DNA of 64,000 bases, taken from positions 1 through 64,000 of the forward strand of contig NZ_JAKXMK010000002.1 of NCBI RefSeq assembly GCF_022524485.1. Direction: 5' to 3'. Position 1 is the first letter of the stretch. Every line of letters begins with the position of its first letter. Position numbers and translations under genes: made by a program. The stretch is from Pseudonocardia alaniniphila. Lineage in GTDB: Bacteria > Actinomycetota > Actinomycetes > Mycobacteriales > Pseudonocardiaceae. Under the pieces are notes generated by a model, which was not told where the DNA came from, did no database searches, and worked only from the letters and a program-made list of their open reading frames with translations. This document shows positions 57,868 through 64,000 of the stretch, in pieces.

Positions 57868-59389
57868 GATCGCCCTCGTGAACGACTCCCGCCGGGCCTG
57901 GCTCGGGCTCGCCGTCCTGGTGCTGCCTGCCCTGCTCGCCTCGATGGACCTGTCCGTGCTGTTCATGGCTGCGCCCTGGCTCAGTGCCGACCTCGCCCCC
58001 AGCGGCACGCAGCTGTTGTGGATCATGGATGTGTACGGGTTCCTCATCGCCGGACTCCTGATCACGATGGGTTCGCTGGGCGACCGGATCGGGCGGCGCC
58101 TGCTGTTGCTGCTCGGCGCGGGGGCGTTCGGTGGGGCGTCCGTCCTCGCCGCGTACGCGTCCACGCCCGAGATGCTGATCGCGGCGCGTGCGCTGCTCGG
58201 TGTCGGTGGCGCGGTGCTCGCCCCGTCCACTCTGGCGTTGATCCGCTCGATGTTCCCCGATGACCGCAGCCGTCGCGCCGCGATCGGCATCTGGACCGGA
58301 GCGTTCACCGGCGGGGTCGCCATCGGCCCCATCGTGGGCGGGCTGCTGCTCGAGCAGTTCTGGTGGGGTTCGGTGTTCCTGATCAACGTGCCCGTGATGC
58401 TGCTGCTGCTCGTGGTGGGGCCGGTGCTGTTGCCGGAGTCGCGTGACCCGCGTCCGGGCGGGTTCGACGTGCTCTCCGCGCTGCTCTCGCTGGCCGCCGT
58501 GCTCCCGGTGGTCTACGGGGTGAAGGAGATGGCGGCGCACGCCGTCGGGGTGGCCCCGGCGCTGGCCGTGCTCGGCGGCTGCCTCGTCGCGGTGCTCTTC
58601 GTCCGCAGGCAACTCCGGCTGGCTGATCCGATGATCGACATCCGGCTCCTGCGCAGCCGCGGATTCGGCGCCGCTCTCGGTGCCCAGACGATGATCGTCC
58701 TCGCCAGTGCCGGGATGGGTTACCTCGCGGTGCAGTTCCTGCAACTCGTGGTGGGGCTGCGTCCGTTCGTCGCCGCGCTGTGGATGCTGCCGACCATCGC
58801 GGGCACCGTGATCGGCATCGGGCTGGCCACCGCCCTCGTGCGCACGGTGCGTCCCGCGCTCGTCGTCGGCGCGGGAACCGCGGTGGCGGCCGCGGGGTTC
58901 GCGCTGGTCGGCATGGTCGGCACCGAGTCCTCGGTGCTCGCGGTGATGTCCGCGTACACGGTGCTCACCTTCGGCACCGGGATGGTCGCACCACTGGCCA
59001 TCGACCTGATCGTGACGACCGCTCCGCCGGAGCGCGCCGGTGCGGCCGCAGCCGTCGGCGAGACGGGAGCGGAGTTCGGCGGAGCGGTCGGCATCGCCGT
59101 GCTCGGCACGGTCGCCACCGCGGTCTACCGCGACGAGATCACGGGTGCCCTCCCCGCTGCGCTCCCGCCGGACGTGGCGGAGGCGGCGACCGGAACCCTC
59201 GGCGGCGCTGTGGCTGTGGCGGGGCAGTTGCCGGACCCAGCGCCTGTGCTGGCGATCGCGGGCGACGCGTTCGTCTCGGGTTTCACCACCGCGGCGATGC
59301 TGGCCGCAACACTGCTGACCGTCGTGGCCATCGTGGTCACGGTCCGGCTCTGGGGTGTCCGTCAGGGCGAGACGCCGGTGCCCGTCTGA
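57866..59389 (+). CDS. MFS transporter, DHA2 (14-helix) drug exporter
   Basis: A 507-residue exporter. LLASMDLSVLFMAAPWLSADL in helix 1 and LLWIMDVYGFLIAGLLITMGSLGDRIGRRLLLLLGAGAFGGASVLAAYA with GSLGDRIGRRLL (motif A), then WTGAFTGGVAIGPIVGGLLL (motif C), fit the QacA/SmvA-like group. Key words: MDVYGFLIAGLLI. Acidic Asp in helix 1 (SMDLS) is typical of cationic-drug pumps. The operator over the start and the divergent TetR indicate induction by its substrate. ATG 57866 is nearly leaderless; GTG 57878 is an alternative. Confidence 0.91.
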   Translation: MIALVNDSRRAWLGLAVLVLPALLASMDLSVLFMAAPWLSADLAPSGTQLLWIMDVYGFLIAGLLITMGSLGDRIGRRLLLLLGAGAFGGASVLAAYASTPEMLIAARALLGVGGAVLAPSTLALIRSMFPDDRSRRAAIGIWTGAFTGGVAIGPIVGGLLLEQFWWGSVFLINVPVMLLLLVVGPVLLPESRDPRPGGFDVLSALLSLAAVLPVVYGVKEMAAHAVGVAPALAVLGGCLVAVLFVRRQLRLADPMIDIRLLRSRGFGAALGAQTMIVLASAGMGYLAVQFLQLVVGLRPFVAALWMLPTIAGTVIGIGLATALVRTVRPALVVGAGTAVAAAGFALVGMVGTESSVLAVMSAYTVLTFGTGMVAPLAIDLIVTTAPPERAGAAAAVGETGAEFGGAVGIAVLGTVATAVYRDEITGALPAALPPDVAEAATGTLGGAVAVAGQLPDPAPVLAIAGDAFVSGFTTAAMLAATLLTVVAIVVTVRLWGVRQGETPVPV

Positions 59390-59450
59390 CGGGCTCCGCG
59401 CCGGTGGCTCGTCCGATCACGACCGGACGATCGCGGACAAGCCCCGCATC

Positions 59451-60638
59451 TCATCCGCGGCGGTTCCGCCGGCGCTGCAGTAACTGCCGGACGAGCTCTG
59501 TGGCCACCGTCGCGATGAGCACCGTTGCCACGACCTTGTGCTCACGCTGCGCGGGAGCGGGGCTCGCCGGAGCGGTCAGCGGCTCGCCGGCGACGGCCGT
59601 GGCCAGGTGGAGGCCCTCGTGCGGCTTGGTCTCATGGAGCCGTCCGTGCTGTTGCAGCCAGTAGAGCCAGCCGAAGGCGGGGAACACGAGCACCACGGCC
59701 AGGCCCGTGATGGCGAGTTCGGTCCACAGCGTGGCTGATGGCGCGGCGCCCTGCAGCAGTGTCATCGACCCGGGCAGCAGCCAGGGGTACTGCGCCCATC
59801 CCCACCCGGCGACGACCGCGGCGACCGCCAGGCCGGCGCAGATGCGCAGGATGTGGGGGCTGCGACGCAGGACGACCAGGACGAGCGCGGCGACTCCTGC
59901 CACCACCGACACGACCAGGAGCGGGAGCGCCGGTCCGACGAGCCGGTCGTAGACGTACGGCGCGCTGGCCTGCATGAGAAGCAGGTTGACCGCGGCGAGC
60001 ACGCCGGTGACCACGCCGGCGGCGAGTGCGCGGTGGGAGAAGTAACGGGCCATCTCGGGATCGCCGCGGTGTTCGGAGTCGACCACGAGGTAGATCGCTC
60101 CGATGTAGGCGCAGGTGGCGACGAACAGCCCGCCGGTCACCAACGCTGTGGTGCTGGTCCAGGCTCCGGGGATCTCCCCGGCCGGTCTCGGGGGGACCGC
60201 ACCGGTGGTGACCGCGCCGATGACGGCGCCGAGGAAGAACGGTGCCATGAGCGAGGAGATCGCGAAGATGGCGCCGTTGAGTCGTTGCATGTGCAGGCGT
60301 TGGGCTTCGTGGCGGAAGGCGAACCCGATGCCGCGGAAGAAGATGCCGAGCAGGGCCAGCGCGATCGGGACGAACAGTGCGGTCATGATCGCGGCGAAGG
60401 CGGGTGGGAAGGCGGTCCAGAGGATGACGAGGACGAAGATGCTCCAGACGTGGTTGCCTTCCCAGACCGGTGTCACGGAGATGTCGATGGCCTCACGCGG
60501 GCGTGCGCCGCGGGTGTCGCCGCCGGCGAGCAGGTCCCAGATGCCGCCGCCGAAGTCGGCGCCGGCGAACAGGGCGTAGGCCGCGATCGCGACGAAGAGC
60601 AGGACCGCGACGGCGAACAGTTCCGGTGACGGGGTCAC
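59451..60638 (-). CDS. cydB: Cytochrome bd ubiquinol/menaquinol oxidase subunit II
   Basis: A 395-residue, eight- or nine-helix subunit. FAGADFGGGIWDLLAGG, PVWEGNHVWSIFVLVILWTAFPPAF (key part VWEGNHVWSIFVLVILWTAF) and FRGIGFAFRHEAQ are CydB landmarks. It scaffolds the heme-bearing CydA in the membrane oxidase that reduces O2 to water. GTG 60638 overlaps the cydA stop by 4 bases. The C-terminal extension (about 70 residues, PAQREHKVVATV then a basic end) is longer than usual and carries a further helix. Confidence 0.95.
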   Translation of the reverse strand: MTPSPELFAVAVLLFVAIAAYALFAGADFGGGIWDLLAGGDTRGARPREAIDISVTPVWEGNHVWSIFVLVILWTAFPPAFAAIMTALFVPIALALLGIFFRGIGFAFRHEAQRLHMQRLNGAIFAISSLMAPFFLGAVIGAVTTGAVPPRPAGEIPGAWTSTTALVTGGLFVATCAYIGAIYLVVDSEHRGDPEMARYFSHRALAAGVVTGVLAAVNLLLMQASAPYVYDRLVGPALPLLVVSVVAGVAALVLVVLRRSPHILRICAGLAVAAVVAGWGWAQYPWLLPGSMTLLQGAAPSATLWTELAITGLAVVLVFPAFGWLYWLQQHGRLHETKPHEGLHLATAVAGEPLTAPASPAPAQREHKVVATVLIATVATELVRQLLQRRRNRRG

Positions 60639-62041
60639 GACCGGACCTCCCGCTCCTGCTCCTGCTCGTGTTCGGCGGGTGGGCCGTAGGGGGTGGCCTG
60701 GTCCTCGATGAGCCGTGGGTCCCCCGCAGAACGCCAGCGGCGTCCCATCTCCCAGGGCACCACGATGCACACGGCCGTGAGCACCAGGTAGATCACGATC
60801 GCCAGGGCCAGCGTGATCGGCACGCCGCTGGCCGGGGTGACCGCGTCACGGGTCAGCAGCACCCCGTAGACCGTCCAGGGTTGGCGGCCGACCTCGGTGA
60901 CGATCCACCCGAGCTCCATCGCGAGCACCGCCCCGACCCCCGCGAGTGCGGCGGGAACGAGGAACCAGCGGGTGCGCGGAATCCGGCGGTGGAACCACCA
61001 GACCCAGCCCTGCCACGCCGCCAGCACGACCAGCAGCGTGCCGATCGCGACCATGCCGGTGAAGGACAGGTGGATCAGGTTGGGCAGCGGGGCGCGCAGC
61101 TCGGGGGGAAAGTCCTCCCAGCCGATCACCCGCGTGTCCGGGGAGAACCCGACCAGGATCGAATCCAGCGACGGGATCCCGACGCCGAAGTAGACCTGCC
61201 CGTTCCAGTAGATCCCGCCCAGCCACTCGGTGACGTGCGTGCCGGTGCGGTCCACCAGTTCCATCGCCGCGAACTTCGCCGGCTGATGCTGGGCCACCAT
61301 CCGGGCGGCGATGTCACCGACCACGACCTGGATCGGTGCCGCGATCGCGGCGACCGAGAACGGGATCAGGAACCCCAGCCGGTGGTAGCGGTCCCACCGC
61401 CCGCGCAGCATCCCCACCGCATACACCCCGGCCACGAGGAACCCGGTGACCATGTACGCGGCCAGGATCATGTGCGGCACCTCGTACGGGGTGGCCCGGT
61501 TGAAGATCACCGCCCACGGATCCACCGAGGTGATCTGACCGTTGGTGAGGACGAACCCGCTGGGCTGGTTCATCCACGAGTTCGCTGCCACCACCGACAA
61601 CGCCCCGAACAACCCCGCCACCACCATCGGCATCCCGCTCCACCAATGCACCCATGGCGAGAGCCCACGCCAGCCGTAGAGGTAGATCGCGGTGAAGATG
61701 GCCTCGACGAAGAAGAACACCCCCTCCAGGCTGAACGGGATCCCGAACGCCGCACCGAAACGCCCCATCAGCCCCGGCCACAGCAACCCCAACTCATACG
61801 ACAGCACGGTGCCCGACACCGCACCGACCGCGAAGATCACCGCCATCACCTTCGACCACCGCCGTGCCAGCACCAGCGCCACCGCATCGCCTCGCCGCAG
61901 CCCGAGCCAATGCGCGATCAGGACGACGGCGGGGAAGGCGACCCCGAAGCAGGCGAAGATGATGTGGAACCCCAGCGACGCCCCCATCTGGCTGCGCGCC
62001 GGGATGTCGCCATCGGCCAGCACGAGCGCGTAGGAAGTCAT
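60635..62041 (-). CDS. cydA: Cytochrome bd oxidase subunit I
   Basis: A 468-residue subunit with nine helices. His26 in LGFHIIFACFG and the later EVPHMILAAYMVTGF and GRQPWTVYG correspond to the heme b595/b558/d ligands and the GRQPW signature. The quinol loop between helices 6 and 7 is short, so it is the CIO-like (short-Q-loop) type. The oxidase has high oxygen affinity and suits low oxygen, in step with the DosR-type locus 10 kb away. No cydDC exporter gene is adjacent. Confidence 0.95.
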   Translation of the reverse strand: MTSYALVLADGDIPARSQMGASLGFHIIFACFGVAFPAVVLIAHWLGLRRGDAVALVLARRWSKVMAVIFAVGAVSGTVLSYELGLLWPGLMGRFGAAFGIPFSLEGVFFFVEAIFTAIYLYGWRGLSPWVHWWSGMPMVVAGLFGALSVVAANSWMNQPSGFVLTNGQITSVDPWAVIFNRATPYEVPHMILAAYMVTGFLVAGVYAVGMLRGRWDRYHRLGFLIPFSVAAIAAPIQVVVGDIAARMVAQHQPAKFAAMELVDRTGTHVTEWLGGIYWNGQVYFGVGIPSLDSILVGFSPDTRVIGWEDFPPELRAPLPNLIHLSFTGMVAIGTLLVVLAAWQGWVWWFHRRIPRTRWFLVPAALAGVGAVLAMELGWIVTEVGRQPWTVYGVLLTRDAVTPASGVPITLALAIVIYLVLTAVCIVVPWEMGRRWRSAGDPRLIEDQATPYGPPAEHEQEQEREVRS

Positions 62042-62122
62042 GACGGCCCTCCTGCCCGGGGCGATTCGGCGCGCATACTGCGAGAGGGAGAGGGCAACGC
62101 AGGAACCGGAGGTGCGGACCTG

Positions 62123-62305
62123 ATGGTCGCAGCGGGGTTGGTGATCTTGTTCGGTGTCGGCATCGGGGCCCTCGGTCTCGTCGAAGACGACCTGTACGTG
62201 ATCGGTCTCGTGATCATGTTGATCGGCGCGATCGGCGTGCTGGTGCGCATCACCGACTGGCTCAGCAGCGGTGCGTCCGGCCTCGGCAGACGCGCCCCGA
62301 GATAG
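62123..62305 (+). CDS. Small two-helix membrane protein
   Basis: A 60-residue protein with two hydrophobic helices: MVAAGLVILFGVGIGALGLV and LYVIGLVIMLIGAIGVLV, joined by EDDLY. GGAGGTG lies 9 bases before ATG 62123. It is divergent from cydA, separated by 81 bases that must hold both promoters. Small proteins of this type (DUF6458-like) are common in actinobacteria; a link to cytochrome bd is possible through shared regulation only. The next 323 bases contain no supportable gene. Confidence 0.7.
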   Translation: MVAAGLVILFGVGIGALGLVEDDLYVIGLVIMLIGAIGVLVRITDWLSSGASGLGRRAPR

Positions 62306-62628
62306 GACGTCCGGCGCGTTCCGCCGCGTCGGCGATCAGCCGGCATGGCGGGACGGGAGGTCGCCTGCGCGCCGCGCCGCCACGCTGCCACTGATCACCG
62401 TCCGGCTCTCGTCAGCACCGTTGCTCTGGGCCCGAGTCATCGCATTCACCCTCCTGTCCCGTCTGTTGTGCCGGCGCCCGTGCCGGCTTGCCTCCACCAT
62501 CAGCCACTGTGCGGGCGTATGGCTCCCTCCAACGGTGGGACGTTCGGCACATTCGGAACAATCCGCGCAAATCGCCGCGTTCTGCGTGGTGATGGCGTCT
62601 CTCGTAGCCGATCGGGGAGTGTGTCGTC

Positions 62629-63687
62629 ATGCCTGATCACGACGTCGCCCGTCTCCGCGCGGTCTCCACCCGCTCGATCAGCCCGGAGAACCCCACGGGA
62701 GCACCCGGACAGGGTGGTCGAGCCACCGAGGGCACCGGGGCGGTGCCGGGCCGCGAGCTCGGTCAGGGCTGGAAGATCTCGCCGAGCATCGAGATCGGAG
62801 CCCACTCCACGATCGACCTCGCCGACATCGAGGGGCCGGGCCGCATCACCCACATCTGGATGACGACCCACCCGGACAACTGGAGAAGCCTGCTCCTGCG
62901 CGCCTACTGGGACGGCGCGGCGAGGCCGGCCGTCGAGGTGCCGGTGGGTGACTTCTTCGGCCAGGGCTGGGGACGGTTCGCGCAGCTCAGCTCGTCGATG
63001 ATCGCGGTGAACCCGCACGGCGGGCTCAACAGCTACTGGCCCATGCCCTTCCGCTCGGCGGCTCGGCTGACCATCGAGAACCTGGCCGCCGCGCCCGCCG
63101 TCGTGTACTACCAGGTCACCTTCGACGTCGGGACCGACGAGGACCACAGCGGATACCTGCACGCACAGTGGCGCCGTTCCAACCCGCTGTCGTCAGGTTC
63201 GGTCCACCCGCTGCTGAGCGGCGTCCGTGGCTCCGGTCAGTACGTCGGCACCTATCTCGCCTGGGGTGTCAACTCGCGGGGATGGTGGGGGGAGGGGGAG
63301 ATCAAGTACTACCTCGACGACGACCGTGACTTCCCGACCATCTGCGGTACCGGAACCGAGGACTACTTCGGCGGCGCGTGGAACTTCGACGTCCCCGGTC
63401 AGGGGTACACGAGCTACACCACCCCGTACCTGGGCCTGCACCAGATCATCCGGCCCGACGGGCTGTACGAGAGCCAGCAGCGATTCGGGATGTACCGCTG
63501 GCATGTGCCCGACCCCATTCGCTTCGCGTCCGCGATACGGGTGGACATCCAGGCGCTGGGATGGCGAGCAGGCCACCGTTACCTGCCCCTGCACGACGAC
63601 ATCGCGTCGACGGCGCTGTTCTATCTCGACGCGCCAGGCGGAACACGGCGGCCGACCCCCACGCTCGACGAACTCGAGACGCTCTGA
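62629..63687 (+). CDS. Glycoside hydrolase family 172 (DUF2961) protein
   Basis: A 352-residue beta-jelly-roll enzyme. ITHIWMTTHPDNWRSLLLRAYWDG (key part WMTTHPDNWRSLLLRAYWDG), VPVGDFFGQGWGR, SYWPMPFRSAARLTIEN, GTGTEDYFGGAWNF and YRWHVPDPIRF are hallmarks of DUF2961/GH172; the acids in TGTEDYFGG are the likely catalytic residues. Characterised members act on difructose dianhydride and on D-arabinan of the mycobacterial cell wall. There is no signal peptide, so it acts inside the cell or on imported sugars. ATG/GTG start 62629. Confidence 0.9.
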   Translation: MPDHDVARLRAVSTRSISPENPTGAPGQGGRATEGTGAVPGRELGQGWKISPSIEIGAHSTIDLADIEGPGRITHIWMTTHPDNWRSLLLRAYWDGAARPAVEVPVGDFFGQGWGRFAQLSSSMIAVNPHGGLNSYWPMPFRSAARLTIENLAAAPAVVYYQVTFDVGTDEDHSGYLHAQWRRSNPLSSGSVHPLLSGVRGSGQYVGTYLAWGVNSRGWWGEGEIKYYLDDDRDFPTICGTGTEDYFGGAWNFDVPGQGYTSYTTPYLGLHQIIRPDGLYESQQRFGMYRWHVPDPIRFASAIRVDIQALGWRAGHRYLPLHDDIASTALFYLDAPGGTRRPTPTLDELETL

Positions 63688-63706
63688 CCGAACGATCCGC
63701 ACGCAG

Positions 63707-64000
63707 TCATCCCGTGCTGGGGGCGGGCGAGGCGCCCAGGATCCGCAAACTGAAGGCCGTGTATCGGTCGATGATCTGGTCGAGGGAGAGCGGGCCGCTT
63801 CTCCGGAACCATTCGCGCACACCGTTGAGCATGTCGAGCAGGGCCATGGTGGTGAGTGGGATATCGACGATGTGGAATTCCTTGGCGTCATTTCCCTGGC
63901 TGATCACGTCCAGAACGGCGTCGTGGTATTCGGTCTGCAGTCTGATCGCGTCGCGCCGCTGCTCCTGGTCGAGGCCGTAGCGGATGGGATTGCCGACGAC
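63707..64000 (-). CDS. TetR-family regulator, C-terminal part (truncated by window)
   Basis: The frame runs off the window edge; 97 codons are visible, ending at 63707. The visible part is the C-terminal ligand domain of a TetR regulator: NPIRYGLDQEQRRDAIRLQ, HIVDIPLTTMALLDMLNGV, REWFRRSGPLSLDQIIDRYT and the end FSLRILG. The sequence REWFRRSGPLS followed by a helix is typical of the KstR2/FadR-like actinobacterial TetRs that bind acyl-CoA. The DNA-binding domain lies outside. It converges with the GH172 gene, 19 bases apart. Confidence 0.84.
   Translation of the reverse strand, partial: VVGNPIRYGLDQEQRRDAIRLQTEYHDAVLDVISQGNDAKEFHIVDIPLTTMALLDMLNGVREWFRRSGPLSLDQIIDRYTAFSLRILGASPAPSTG

Overview
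The window is 64 kb of high-GC DNA with dense GTG, ATG and TTG starts. Its gene content (a DosR-type hypoxia locus with Hsp20, Acg-like and Rv1733c-like genes, a DUF5313 protein, F420/LLM-type oxidoreductases, many TetR/MarR/MerR regulators) fits a soil actinomycete. Pseudonocardiales is my best guess; that is inference from gene content, not from a marker gene. No rRNA, confident tRNA, transposase, phage or CRISPR locus was seen, so this looks like a chromosomal accessory and catabolic region rather than a mobile island.

Layout. 0-0.7 kb: the N-terminus of a large protein cut by the window edge, consisting of three tandem carrier domains encoded by an almost identical 240-bp DNA repeat. 0.7-10.3 kb: a crotonase, a PadR regulator, a DHA2 exporter, a GNAT enzyme, a Ni/Co transporter, and a MarR regulator divergent from a fused ABC exporter. 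10.4-11.5 kb: a cluster of about 63-bp palindromic repeats. 11.4-21 kb: indolepyruvate ferredoxin oxidoreductase, a PucR-type regulator, the metQNI methionine importer (metN and metI joined by a duplicated 38-bp junction encoding two mini-ORFs) and an orphan peptide-type binding lipoprotein. 21-24.7 kb: a candidate 42-residue peptide gene beside an unusual PEP-synthase-like protein, then a TerC protein behind a yybP-ykoY-type manganese riboswitch. 24.8-32 kb: a Cys-nucleophile hydrolase, an MHS transporter, an OhrR-like regulator, an SDR/MerR pair and an ArsR/antiporter pair.

32-37.7 kb: a complete B12-dependent diol/glycerol dehydratase operon in the order small-large-medium subunit, then the two-subunit reactivase, with a HbpS/GlcG-type gene divergent. 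No microcompartment shell genes are present. 37.9-45.5 kb: a sigma factor, a GAF protein, an LLM oxidoreductase, a four-gene membrane redox operon (small membrane protein, heme-b membrane protein, NuoF-like protein lacking a cluster ligand, one-cluster ferredoxin) headed by a possible 10-codon leader peptide, and a Rieske oxygenase. 45.6-46.4 kb: a second cluster of the same class of about 63-bp repeats. 46.6-50.9 kb: a hypoxia/dormancy-type locus (universal stress protein, Rv1733c-like, DUF1876, Hsp20, Acg, DevR/DosR-like regulator) with three matching dyads about 75-85 bp upstream of three target genes. 51-64 kb: GATase, thiolase-like protein, TetR regulators, a crotonase lacking both catalytic acids, an SAM methyltransferase, an MFS exporter, cytochrome bd oxidase and a GH172/DUF2961 protein.

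The strongest unexplained signals are the two clusters of directional about 63-bp GATCA-bounded palindromes, the metN/metI junction relay, the three-carrier protein with its homogenised DNA repeat, and the PEP-synthase-like gene with its possible small peptide partner.
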